A stretch of DNA of 9,470 nucleotides from Halobacteriales archaeon SW_10_68_16 (GTDB taxonomy: Archaea > Halobacteriota > Halobacteria > Halobacteriales > Haloarculaceae): NCBI GenBank assembly GCA_003023485.1, contig PXSG01000030.1:857-10326 (forward strand), read 5' to 3'. A program made the position numbers and the translations under genes. Of the stretch, positions 1-6,021 are shown piece after piece. Numbering within the stretch: position 1 is the stretch's first letter; each line of letters starts with the position of its first letter. The notes below the pieces were generated by a model that saw only the letters and a program-made list of their open reading frames with translations, was not told the origin of the DNA and ran no database searches.

Positions 1-1
1 C

Positions 2-688
2 GTGACCCGCCGCTGGCCCGTCGCCGGCCTCCTGTTCGCCGTCATCTGGGTGCTGGTGCGTGGCGTCGAGCCCACAGTCGACGCCGTCGCTGCTGGCCTG
101 CTGTCGGGGACGCTCGTGGGACTGCCCGTGGCGTACGTCTTCCGGCGGATGTACAGCGAGGGGATCGACATCCGCGACGCCGCCACCTCCGTCCCGTACG
201 CCGTCCTCTTCGTCGTCGTCTTCCTGAAAGACGTCGTGGTCGCGAACGTCGACGTCGCCTACCGCGTGCTCGCGCCGGGGATGCCCATCGAACCCGAAGT
301 CATGTTCCTGCCCCTGCGGGTCCGGACGGACATGGGCGTGACGACCATCGCCAACAGCATCACGCTGACGCCCGGGACCGTGACGCTGGACCACGACCCC
401 GACGAGAACGCGCTGTACGTCCACATCGTCGACGGCCGCCACCCCGAGGAAGTCGTCGAACTCATCCGGAAGTGGGAGAACTACGCGCTCGAACTGTTCG
501 ACGAGGAACTCTCGCCGGCCGACCCGCCGCCGCCCATCCGGATGACGCCCGAGGACCCACCGCCGGAACCCAAGACGGCGAACCAGTCCATCGCGGCTCA
601 CGGAACGGAAAGCGGCCAGCCCTCACCCACACACGACCGGGGCGAGGCCGAACAACGCGACGAGGGAGGTGACGACGATGGCGAGTGA
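2..688 (+). CDS. mnhE: Mrp/Mnh Na+/H+ antiporter subunit E (possibly 5'-truncated)
   Basis: This is the small membrane subunit E (MnhE/MrpE family) of a multisubunit cation/proton antiporter, which exports Na+ using the proton gradient. Hydrophobic segments lie at about residues 7-20, 28-47 and 64-83. They are followed by the family's cytoplasmic domain with the typical NSITLTPGTVTLD stretch (about 118-130) and an HPEEVVELIRKWE helix near the end of the domain. From about residue 165 there is an acidic, Pro- and Gln-rich tail that bacterial homologues usually lack. The GTG at base 2 places the first membrane helix where the family normally has it, so it can be the true start. Some haloarchaeal MnhE proteins carry an N-terminal extension, however, and the window edge prevents checking. 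The 3' end overlaps mnhF by 11 bases, which implies one operon. The family call is confident; the start is not. Confidence 0.9.
   Translation: MTRRWPVAGLLFAVIWVLVRGVEPTVDAVAAGLLSGTLVGLPVAYVFRRMYSEGIDIRDAATSVPYAVLFVVVFLKDVVVANVDVAYRVLAPGMPIEPEVMFLPLRVRTDMGVTTIANSITLTPGTVTLDHDPDENALYVHIVDGRHPEEVVELIRKWENYALELFDEELSPADPPPPIRMTPEDPPPEPKTANQSIAAHGTESGQPSPTHDRGEAEQRDEGGDDDGE
665..672 (+). promoter_or_regulatory. Shine-Dalgarno site deciding the mnhF start
   Basis: GGAGGTGA is a near-perfect complement to the 16S rRNA 3' end and sits 5 bases before the ATG at 678. A GTG at 669 in the same frame lies inside the site itself, so the ATG is the better start. The site lies within the 3' end of mnhE, as expected for an internal cistron of an operon translated by re-initiation. 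Confidence 0.6.
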
Positions 689-974
689 GTCGGCACTCGT
701 CGTGCTGGTCGCCGACGCCGCCTTGGTGCTGGTGGCGGTCCTCTCGCTTCTGTGTGGCTACCGCGTCGTGCGGGGCCCGACCACGCCCGACCGGGTCGTG
801 GCGCTTGACACCATCGCGACCAACGTCGTCGCCATCGCCGTCCTGTTCGCGCTCAAGACCGACCGCGGCCTCTACGTGACCGTCAGCCTGGTACTGGCCA
901 TCATCGGCTTCCTCTCGACGGTCGCGGTCGCAAAATACGTCACGGAAGGCGACATCATCGTGAGGCGCGAGTGA
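678..974 (+). CDS. mnhF: Mrp/Mnh Na+/H+ antiporter subunit F
   Basis: This 98-residue three-helix membrane protein matches the MnhF/MrpF family in length and layout. Hydrophobic segments lie at about residues 6-27, 37-56 and 61-84. The family's short loop motif, GPTTPDRVVALDTIATN, lies between the first and second helices. MrpF is an essential small subunit of the hetero-oligomeric antiporter and has no enzymatic activity of its own. The ATG at 678 is chosen because a strong Shine-Dalgarno site stands 5 bases upstream; the in-frame GTG at 669 would add only three residues. The gene overlaps mnhE by 11 bases. Its TGA stop overlaps the GTG start of mnhG by 3 bases, so the three subunits are translationally coupled. 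Confidence 0.93.
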   Translation: MASESALVVLVADAALVLVAVLSLLCGYRVVRGPTTPDRVVALDTIATNVVAIAVLFALKTDRGLYVTVSLVLAIIGFLSTVAVAKYVTEGDIIVRRE

Positions 975-1387
975 CCATGATAGGAACGCTCCCGACACTG
1001 GTCGGCGCGACACTCCTCGGACAGGTCCAGTCGTATCTCGTCGTGGGCCTGGTGGCGGTGGGCTGTTTCTTCCTGGCCGTCGGTACCGTCGGCCTGTTGC
1101 GACTCCCCAACGTCTACAACCGGATGCACGCCACCAGCAAGCCCACGACGCTGGGGACGGCCGCCATCTTCCTCGCGGGGTTCGTCCACTTCGGGCCCGG
1201 CGACGGCGGCCTCCCCTCGCTGGTGGGTATCCTCTTTCTGTTCCTGACGGTCCCCACCGGCGCGCACATGATCTCCCGGGCCGCCCAGCGCATCGGCGTC
1301 CCCTTCCTGGGGAGTGTCGTCTGGCCGATCGAAGAGACTGACGTCCCGACGACGGACGACATCGATCCGTCAGACGGGGACGATTGA
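971..1387 (+). CDS. mnhG: Mrp/Mnh Na+/H+ antiporter subunit G
   Basis: This is subunit G (PhaG/MnhG/MrpG family) of the same cation/proton antiporter. The 138-residue product has three hydrophobic stretches at about residues 22-44, 58-71 and 82-101. It carries the family hallmark GLLRLPNVYNRMHATSKPTTLG (about residues 41-62), ending in a T-T-L-G turn before helix 2, and TVPTGAHMISRAA (about 92-104). The C-terminal 25 residues are acidic (TDDIDPSDGDD), a common haloarchaeal trait. Two starts compete: GTG at 971, overlapping the mnhF stop with GAGG at 962-965 five bases upstream, and ATG at 977, two codons later. I chose 971 because of that spacing and the overlap. It is the last Mrp gene of the operon; the remaining subunits must lie upstream of this window. 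Confidence 0.93.
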   Translation: MTMIGTLPTLVGATLLGQVQSYLVVGLVAVGCFFLAVGTVGLLRLPNVYNRMHATSKPTTLGTAAIFLAGFVHFGPGDGGLPSLVGILFLFLTVPTGAHMISRAAQRIGVPFLGSVVWPIEETDVPTTDDIDPSDGDD

Positions 1388-1442
1388 ACCGCCGGACGGA
1401 GCACCAGCCCCGGCGGGCACTGTCGAGAGTGTCTCGACCCGC

Positions 1443-1619
1443 GTGCTGGTAAACGGGGGCGTCCGCGAGTGTCGCGCCTGCGAGGCCACCATTGCCGCGG
1501 GCACCCGGTACCGGTGTGTGACCGTCCGCGACGGCGACGGTGCAGTCTCCGAAGTCCCGTTCTGTGGCGACGACTGTGCCGACGCCGTGACCGAACGGGA
1601 GAGTGTCACACGACGCTGA
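1443..1619 (+). CDS. Small zinc-knuckle protein (treble-clef/TRASH-like), 58 aa
   Basis: This is a small protein with four cysteines in a C-x2-C ... C-x3-C arrangement (C10, C13, C41, C45; an extra C25 lies between). The pattern CRAC followed about 27 residues later by FCGDDC resembles small zinc-binding treble-clef or TRASH-type domains. I infer Zn binding; the function is unknown. The only sensible start is the GTG at 1443, just before the conserved part. A GTG at 1314 in the same frame would overlap mnhG by 74 bases and add a basic, low-complexity stretch that looks non-coding. No TATA-like box precedes it, so it may be co-transcribed with the antiporter genes 55 bases upstream. It converges with the fumarase gene on the other strand, with 55 bases between the stops and no clear terminator. 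Confidence 0.65.
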   Translation: MLVNGGVRECRACEATIAAGTRYRCVTVRDGDGAVSEVPFCGDDCADAVTERESVTRR

Positions 1620-1674
1620 TTGCTCCGCGTGATCACGTTCGCTCGCCGACGCCAGACTCCCCGGATACGGTCGT

Positions 1675-3081
1675 CTAATCCTCGCCCAGGATCACCCGCT
1701 CGGTCATCTTCGCGGGATCGAGCACTTCGTCGGCTTCGGCCTCGGTCAGGTATCCCTCCTCGATAACGACTTCGCGGATGGTCTTGCCCTCCGCCAGGGC
1801 CTGCTTGGCGACCTTGCTGGCCTTGTCGTAGCCGATAGCGGGGTTGAGTGCCGTCGCCAGCGCCATGGTCTGGTGGACGCGCTCCTCACAGTGCTCGCGG
1901 TCGGCCCCGAGTTTCGCGACGAACGTCTCGGCGAACACCTCGCTCCCGTTTGCCAGGATTTCGGCGGACTGGAGGAAGTTGTGCGCGATGACTGGCTTGT
2001 AGAGGTTGAGGTCGATCTGTCCCTCCGCCGCGCCGGCCGAGATGGCGGCGTCGTTGCCCACGACCTGCTTGTGGACCTGATTGACGGCCTCCGCCACCAC
2101 GGGGTTGATCTTGCCCGGCATGATCGAGGAGCCGGGCTGGTTCTCGGGCTGGTCGAGCTCACCGAGGCCGTTGCGCGGCCCCGACGCGAGCAGGCGCAGG
2201 TCGTTTGCGATCTTGTTCAAAGAGCCCGCGACCGTCCGCAACGCCCCGTGGGCCTCGTTCATCGCGTCGTGGGCGGCCTGTGCCTCGAAGTGGTTGTCCG
2301 CCTCTCGGAAATCCACGCCAGTCTCCTCGGCGATGTACTCGGCCGCCCGTGCGGGGAACTCGGGGTGGGTGTTCAGGCCGGTCCCGACGGCAGTCCCGCC
2401 CAGCGCGAGTTCCCGCAGGCGGGGCAGCGCGGCCTCGACGCGCTCGATGCCCTTCTGGATTTGCGTGCGGTAGCCCGAGAACTCCTGGCCCAGCGTCACG
2501 GGCGTGGCGTCCTGGAGGTGGGTCCGCCCGGTCTTGACGACGTCGTCGAACTCCGCTTCCTTCTCCGCCAGTGCGTCCCGCAGCGTCTCCAGGGCCGGCA
2601 GGAGGTCGTTCTCGACGGCCTCCCCGCTTGCGACGTGCATCGCGGTCGGAATCACGTCGTTGCTCGACTGGCCGTAGTTGACGTGGTCGTTGGGGTGGAT
2701 TTCGCGGCTCCCAATCTCGCCGCCGGCCAGTTCGGTCGCGCGGTTGGCGATGACCTCGTTTGCGTTCATGTTCGAGGAGGTCCCGCTGCCGGTCTGGAAG
2801 ACGTCGACCGGGAACTGGTCGTCGTGTTCGCCGGCGATGACCTCGTCGGCCGCGTCGACGATGGGTTCGGCCTTCTCGGCGGGCAACAGGCCGAGGTCGT
2901 GGTTGGCGAGCGCGGCGGCCTTCTTGACCACGCCGAGCGCGCGGACGAACCGGCGGCCGAAGGTGACGTCGCTCACGGGGAAGTTCTCGATTGCCCGCTG
3001 GGTCTGGGCGCCCCAGTAGGCGTCTGCGGGCACCTGCATCTCGCCGAGACTGTCGCGTTCGGTGCGGTACTCCTCTGTCAT
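1675..3081 (-). CDS. fumC: Class II fumarate hydratase
   Basis: This enzyme interconverts fumarate and L-malate in the TCA cycle in the cytoplasm, as a homotetramer of the fumarase/aspartase superfamily. The 468-residue product has the three conserved regions in order: TGSGTSSNMNANEVIANRA (97-115), TGRTHLQDATP (184-194) and the superfamily signature GSSIMPGKINP (317-327). The catalytic residues fall at H188 and S318, the same numbers as in E. coli FumC. The accessory B-site sequence IHPNDHVN begins at 128 with H129. The tail is a typical C-terminal small helical domain. Lack of an iron-sulfur motif separates it from class I fumarases. Aspartase is the main alternative, but the overall sequence reads as fumarase. 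The ATG start has no Shine-Dalgarno site but has a TATA-like box 28 bases upstream, so the mRNA is probably leaderless. Confidence 0.96.
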   Translation of the reverse strand: MTEEYRTERDSLGEMQVPADAYWGAQTQRAIENFPVSDVTFGRRFVRALGVVKKAAALANHDLGLLPAEKAEPIVDAADEVIAGEHDDQFPVDVFQTGSGTSSNMNANEVIANRATELAGGEIGSREIHPNDHVNYGQSSNDVIPTAMHVASGEAVENDLLPALETLRDALAEKEAEFDDVVKTGRTHLQDATPVTLGQEFSGYRTQIQKGIERVEAALPRLRELALGGTAVGTGLNTHPEFPARAAEYIAEETGVDFREADNHFEAQAAHDAMNEAHGALRTVAGSLNKIANDLRLLASGPRNGLGELDQPENQPGSSIMPGKINPVVAEAVNQVHKQVVGNDAAISAGAAEGQIDLNLYKPVIAHNFLQSAEILANGSEVFAETFVAKLGADREHCEERVHQTMALATALNPAIGYDKASKVAKQALAEGKTIREVVIEEGYLTEAEADEVLDPAKMTERVILGED

Positions 3082-3103
3082 GTCCGGGTGCTGGCGGCCG
3101 GGC

Positions 3104-3114
3104 GCGTAAAACCC
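3104..3114 (-). promoter_or_regulatory. Putative leaderless promoter of the fumarase gene
   Basis: On the minus strand an AT-rich TTTTA (bases 3111-3107) stands out of GC-rich surroundings, centred 28 bases before the fumarase ATG. This is the spacing expected for an archaeal TATA box when transcription starts at or next to the start codon. No Shine-Dalgarno sequence precedes the gene, which agrees with leaderless translation. Confidence 0.45.
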
Positions 3115-3169
3115 TCCGGTAGCCGTCCGTCAGCCAGGAACCGTCCAGGCCGCTGCCGATGACCGGAGC

Positions 3170-4150
3170 TCAGGTCCACTCGTCGAGCCCGGTCTGGACC
3201 AGCGCCGCCTCGATGCGCTCGAAGCCCCGCCGGACCTCCTCGGGGTCGACCTCCCACTCCTCGACGACGAACGACCGCGCGGCCTCGACGTCGGGATCGA
3301 TGTCGGTGTCGAAGGCGACGTCGCCGTCGACGGCCGGGTCGAGGAACAACTGACGGACGCGGTCGGCCCCGTCGACGTGGCAGCCCTCCGCCTCGCAGAC
3401 CGCCGGGAGGTCGCCGTGTTCGTGGACGAAGTCGACGGCCGTCTTCGGTCCCACGCCCGAGATGCCCTCGTTGAAGTCCGTCCCACAGAGGATGGCCACG
3501 TCGACCAGTTGCTCCCAGGTGAGGTCGTGGGCGGAGAGTGTCGCGTCGAGGTCCATCAGTTCCGGGTCGCCGTCGCTGGTGAGCTGGCGCAACGTTCGGG
3601 GCGCACCGAAGAGGAGCGCGTCGTAGTCCTCGGTCCCGGCGTAGTCGACGCTGCCCTGGCGGGCCATGTGTGCGGCCTGTGCCTCGCCCTCGGCGGGGGC
3701 GTCGACGACCGGCACGTCCAGCAACGCGAGCAACTCGCGAGTCGTCTCGACGATGGTGTCGGTCAGGCGCTGGGTGCGCGACTCAAGGCGTGCGACCGCG
3801 ACCTCGTCGCCGCGCTCGCGGGCCGCTTCGAGGTCGGACTCGTAACGCTTGCGCTGCTCGCGGCGCTCGTCGAGTTCGGCCTCTTTGAGGTCGGTCACGG
3901 CGCCGTCGAAGACGAACACCGGCGTGAGGTCGTGTTCGAAGAACTTCGGCAACCCCTGGACGGCGCCGATCAGGTTCGCCACCTCGGTCCCGTCGGCGGT
4001 CGTGTACGCCTCCGCGCTGGTCCACTTCACGGTCGTCGTCAGGTAGCGGTACAGCCAGTTGTGCGCGTCAACGGCGACGACCGACCCGGCGATGTCCTCG
4101 AAGCTGACCGTCTCGATGGCCGCCAGGTCCCTGAGGTCGGCGTTTCCCAT
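3170..4150 (-). CDS. fen: Flap endonuclease FEN-1 (Rad2/XPG family)
   Basis: This is a structure-specific 5' nuclease that removes 5' flaps and RNA primers during Okazaki fragment maturation and acts in base excision repair, held on DNA by the PCNA clamp. The 326-residue product has the N domain (about 1-100), the I domain and a helix-hairpin-helix ([10 protein letters not shown], 229-238). The metal-binding acidic residues are all present: D28, D82 (VFVFDG), E154 and E156 (PAEGEAQAA), D175 and D177 (EDYDALLFG), and D225 (CGTDF). The C terminus QTGLDEWT (319-326) is a PIP box for PCNA binding. The ATG at 4150 gives the usual MGNADLR start; an upstream in-frame ATG at 4204 adds 18 basic residues not typical of the family. 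It is transcribed apart from fumarase, with 88 bases between them. Confidence 0.96.
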   Translation of the reverse strand: MGNADLRDLAAIETVSFEDIAGSVVAVDAHNWLYRYLTTTVKWTSAEAYTTADGTEVANLIGAVQGLPKFFEHDLTPVFVFDGAVTDLKEAELDERREQRKRYESDLEAARERGDEVAVARLESRTQRLTDTIVETTRELLALLDVPVVDAPAEGEAQAAHMARQGSVDYAGTEDYDALLFGAPRTLRQLTSDGDPELMDLDATLSAHDLTWEQLVDVAILCGTDFNEGISGVGPKTAVDFVHEHGDLPAVCEAEGCHVDGADRVRQLFLDPAVDGDVAFDTDIDPDVEAARSFVVEEWEVDPEEVRRGFERIEAALVQTGLDEWT

Positions 4151-4175
4151 CGCCCGCCCCTTGGACCAGCGCCGG

Positions 4176-4182
4176 TTTGAAT
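4176..4182 (-). promoter_or_regulatory. Putative leaderless promoter of FEN-1
   Basis: TTCAAAC on the minus strand is centred 28 bases before the ATG at 4150. It also supports that start over the in-frame ATG at 4204, because the box would lie inside the longer reading frame. Confidence 0.4.
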
Positions 4183-4202
4183 CCCGCGGCGTCGCTTCGG
4201 GC

Positions 4203-4211
4203 AACTTTCAA
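4203..4211 (+). promoter_or_regulatory. Putative leaderless promoter of the CPDCG microprotein
   Basis: AACTTTCAA is centred about 30 bases before the ATG at 4237, facing away from the FEN-1 box only 20-odd bases to its left. The two boxes make a compact divergent promoter region between 4150 and 4237. There is no Shine-Dalgarno sequence before 4237. Confidence 0.4.
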
Positions 4212-4236
4212 CAGTGGGCGAGCCGAACGGCCACCA

Positions 4237-4326
4237 ATGAGCGCGACGGAGGAACTGGTCGCCGTCGGCGCGCTCACGGAGTGTCCCGACTGTGGAGCGC
4301 GACTCTTCGAGTCCGATCCCGTCTAG
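4237..4326 (+). CDS. 29-residue CPDCG zinc-knuckle microprotein
   Basis: A short reading frame from ATG to TAG encodes 29 residues with one CPDCG knuckle at residues 16-20. Haloarchaea encode many very small proteins with CPxCG motifs, usually two per protein; this one has a single pair of cysteines, so any zinc site would need a dimer or partner, or the gene may be truncated. Support for a real gene: a TATA-like box at leaderless spacing upstream, GC-biased third codon positions, and a perfect hairpin that begins at the stop codon. No second CPxCG appears in any frame directly downstream. It is divergent from FEN-1. The function is unknown. It could also be the remnant of a longer gene. Confidence 0.5.
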   Translation: MSATEELVAVGALTECPDCGARLFESDPV

Positions 4327-4339
4327 GGGTCCAACCCCT
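4325..4339 (+). terminator. Terminator-like hairpin at the stop codon of the microprotein
   Basis: AGGGGT, loop CCA, then ACCCCT form a perfect 6-bp stem with a 3-base loop. The hairpin starts within the TAG stop of the microprotein gene. Only a short pyrimidine stretch (TTCC) follows, so termination is not proven; archaeal termination usually relies on longer T-tracts. Between this hairpin and the next gene end at 4414 I see nothing else. Confidence 0.35.
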
Positions 4340-4413
4340 TCCGTTCGGCCTGCTCGCTCGCGGCCGCCTGCTGGCGGAGTATCGAGAGGTGCTCGACGAT
4401 GGTCCGACAGGTC

Positions 4414-5121
4414 CTACAGTTCCTGGACGCCGGTGATCGGTCCGACCTCGACGTAGTGTTCGGGGGTGTTCGCCTCGCCCGTCGGGAAGACCCACATCCG
4501 ATAGGAGTCCTCGGGAACCACGTCGTAGGCCACCGCGCCGAGTTCGGAGTCGCCGCTCCGGATGGACGTGTTCACGAGCGACTGCTCCTCGATCCGGTCG
4601 TCGCTGTCGATCTTCTCGGAGGCGTCTTTGTCGTATTTGTGCCACGTGTTCGGGGACCGCGTGCGGAACTCGTTGCGGGGAAGCGTGATGATGTCGTCCT
4701 GTGGGTTGGTGACCTCGACGACGACCACCAGGAACGTCCCGTCGGCGAAGGCCCGACTGAACTCGTTGCCGATCCTGTCGGTCCGGGAGAAGTCGTCGAT
4801 CCGGTACGTGATCGCGTTCCCCCCCTCACCGACCGTGAACCGCTCGTCGATGCCGTGGGTGCGCCCGGTTGCGGTCGGTGTCGGCGTCGGTTCCGGCGTG
4901 GGTGTCTCGGTGGGTGTGGGTGTTTCCGTCGGCGTCTCGGTGGGCGTGGGTGTCGGCGTCCCGGTCGGTGTCGTCGACTCGTCGAGCGAGACTTCCTTCG
5001 CGGTCGGGGTCGGGGTCGGATTCTCGGTCGGCTTCCCGTCGCCGGACCCGGAGCCGAGACAGCCCGCGAACGTCCCCGACAGGAGGGCGCCACAGCCGAG
5101 CAGGAGGCGGCGTCGCTGCAT
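4414..5121 (-). CDS. Tat-exported lipoprotein with Thr/Pro-rich linker and DUF4352-like domain
   Basis: This is a predicted surface lipoprotein of 235 residues. It starts with MQRRRLLLGCGALLSGTFAG, which has twin arginines, a hydrophobic core and a lipobox ending in Cys21 (FAGC). This is the usual haloarchaeal Tat-lipoprotein signal, so the mature protein should be folded before export and lipid-anchored through Cys21. Residues about 51-85 form a linker of repeated TPTPTET-type units. Residues about 92-235 form a beta-rich domain with the pattern FLVVVVEVTNPQDDIITL ... SELGAVAYDVVPEDSYRMWV, which resembles DUF4352 (a TelA-like immunoglobulin fold). That domain is common in secreted proteins, and its ligand is unknown. 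The ATG at 5121 is preferred over one nine codons upstream because it puts the signal at the N terminus and has a TATA-like box 28 bases upstream. Confidence 0.85.
   Translation of the reverse strand: MQRRRLLLGCGALLSGTFAGCLGSGSGDGKPTENPTPTPTAKEVSLDESTTPTGTPTPTPTETPTETPTPTETPTPEPTPTPTATGRTHGIDERFTVGEGGNAITYRIDDFSRTDRIGNEFSRAFADGTFLVVVVEVTNPQDDIITLPRNEFRTRSPNTWHKYDKDASEKIDSDDRIEEQSLVNTSIRSGDSELGAVAYDVVPEDSYRMWVFPTGEANTPEHYVEVGPITGVQEL
4867..4971 (-). repeat. Degenerate short tandem repeat encoding a Thr/Pro linker
   Basis: About 105 bases of degenerate 6-bp units encode alternating Thr-Pro with interspersed Glu (residues 51-85 of the lipoprotein). Such linkers are extended, likely O-glycosylation-prone in haloarchaeal surface proteins, and prone to length change by slippage. 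The opposite strand reads as an artefactual Val-Gly-rich open frame. Confidence 0.8.
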
Positions 5122-5145
5122 ACAAGATACGTCTGGCAACGGGGA

Positions 5146-5152
5146 CAAGAAA
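5146..5152 (-). promoter_or_regulatory. Putative leaderless promoter of the lipoprotein gene
   Basis: TTTCTTG on the minus strand is centred 28 bases before the ATG at 5121. It shares a 103-base divergent intergenic region with the promoter of the membrane-protein gene at 5225. Confidence 0.35.
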
Positions 5153-5180
5153 CTGTCGGCCCGCGATTCGATTCCCTGTC

Positions 5181-5216
5181 GGTGGCCGTTACGCTAATGA
5201 GGGCCGAGCGGCCACC
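5181..5216 (+). promoter_or_regulatory. TATA-like box framed by a 7-bp inverted repeat, upstream of the membrane protein
   Basis: CTAATGA (5194-5200) is centred about 28 bases before the ATG at 5225 and is the likely TATA box of a leaderless promoter. It is framed by GGTGGCC (5181-5187) and GGCCACC (5210-5216), a perfect inverted repeat with a 22-base gap centred on the box. The symmetry suggests an operator for a dimeric regulator, but GC-rich 7-mers arise by chance easily. Confidence 0.35.
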
Positions 5217-5224
5217 CCCGGGGT

Positions 5225-5971
5225 ATGACGAAGACAGTCCGTTCGTCAGTCAGCGGGATGGCAACTCGGGCGAACCCGGCTTTCGCCGGCGGCGTCGTCG
5301 GCGTCGCGCTGGTCGCGCTGGCGTACGCGCTCCTGGCGGCACCGCTCCAGCATCTCACGTACATCCACGTCATGGCCGGAATCCTCTGGACCGGAATCGA
5401 CATCTTCCTCGGTGCCGTGCTCGGCCCCGTGATCGGCGGCCTCGACGAGGCGGCAAGCGCGGACGTCTTCCGCCGGCTGACCCCGAAGATGACCTTCCTG
5501 ATGCCGTCGCTGGCGCTCGTTACCATCGCCACCGGCATCACCCTCGCAGGCCGGGTCGGACTCTTCCCCAACGCGACGCCGTGGCTGGCGCTGTTCACGG
5601 CGGCCACCCTCGTTCCCGCACTGGTGCTGATCGCGTACCGGCTGGATGCCTGGCGCGACTGGCGCTGGCAACTCCCCTTCGCGGCCGCGACCGTCGGTTC
5701 GCTCGCGTGGGTCGCCCTGACGATCGGCGATTTCGCCATGACCACACCTGCCGTCGCCGTCGCGCTCGTCATCGTCGCCGTCCTCTCGGTCCAGGGGTTC
5801 GGATTCCTGCTCCCCGGCGAAGTCCGGGTCTACCTGGAGATGACCGCCGAGGACCCCGATCCGGGCGTCATCTCGACAATCGGCCAGCAAAACGCCATGC
5901 TCGGCGGGGTTCAGGGGGCATTCCAGCTCGTTCTCGTCGTGGTGATGGTCCTGCTCCGGTACGGCGGCTAA
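5225..5971 (+). CDS. Multi-pass membrane protein of unknown function
   Basis: This is a 248-residue integral membrane protein with about seven hydrophobic segments (roughly residues 20-40, 44-68, 91-110, 118-138, 151-168, 174-196 and 224-246). The most striking element is HLTYIHVMAGILWTGIDIF (43-61). It has two histidines, H43 and H48, at a membrane boundary followed by a Trp-Thr-Gly turn, reminiscent of CopD/DUF2269-type helices that may bind haem or metal. A Pro-Gly-Glu loop (LLPGEVRVYLEM, 195-206) and an acidic loop precede the last helix. I cannot name a family with confidence. The ATG at 5225 fits a TATA-like box 28 bases upstream; a later in-frame ATG at 5258 is possible. It lies 50 bases before the GMC oxidoreductase on the same strand, but an operator-like element between them suggests separate control. 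Confidence 0.8.
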   Translation: MTKTVRSSVSGMATRANPAFAGGVVGVALVALAYALLAAPLQHLTYIHVMAGILWTGIDIFLGAVLGPVIGGLDEAASADVFRRLTPKMTFLMPSLALVTIATGITLAGRVGLFPNATPWLALFTAATLVPALVLIAYRLDAWRDWRWQLPFAAATVGSLAWVALTIGDFAMTTPAVAVALVIVAVLSVQGFGFLLPGEVRVYLEMTAEDPDPGVISTIGQQNAMLGGVQGAFQLVLVVVMVLLRYGG

Positions 5972-5979
5972 GAGCAACC

Positions 5980-6000
5980 CCTAAGTTTAGGCTCACCTAA
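5980..6000 (+). promoter_or_regulatory. DtxR/IdeR-type metal-repressor operator (three half-sites)
   Basis: Three half-sites lie in 21 bases: CCTAA (5980-5984), TTAGG (5987-5991) and CCTAA (5996-6000). Read on the minus strand, 6000 to 5987 is TTAGGTGAGCCTAA, one mismatch from TTAGGTTAGCCTAA, the first 14 bases of the DtxR consensus. The cluster ends 21 bases before the start codon of the GMC oxidoreductase at 6022 and overlaps the only AT-rich stretch that could act as its TATA box (around 5986-5991). A bound metal-dependent repressor would block TBP. Haloarchaea carry DtxR-family regulators of iron and manganese (SirR, Idr1, Idr2). The match is seen; the regulator's identity is inferred. 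Confidence 0.65.
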
Positions 6001-6021
6001 CCCGGGGTAACACACGGTTCC

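Noticed and set aside
1314..1442. N-terminal extension of the small zinc-knuckle protein to the GTG at 1314
   Set aside because: It would overlap mnhG by 74 bases and encode a basic, low-complexity stretch; the conserved part begins at the GTG at 1443.
1873..3162. Long plus-strand open frame of 429 codons opposite the fumarase gene
   Set aside because: It is the antisense shadow of a clear fumarase; GC-rich third positions remove stop codons from the opposite strand. The translated sequence is low in conserved motifs and rich in V/G/R/L.
4144..4200. Possible tRNA T-arm around the TTCAAA/TTTGAA motif near 4176
   Set aside because: The flanking bases do not form the 5-bp T-stem, and no acceptor, D or anticodon arms are present.
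4562..5197. Plus-strand Val-Gly repeat protein
   Set aside because: It is the complement of the Thr/Pro linker of the lipoprotein; the minus-strand frame has a signal peptide, lipobox and a recognisable domain.
4399..6000. Plus-strand open frame of 533 codons covering the lipoprotein and membrane-protein genes
   Set aside because: It crosses two well-supported genes in other frames and is dominated by Arg/Gly/Pro, typical of a shifted GC-rich frame.
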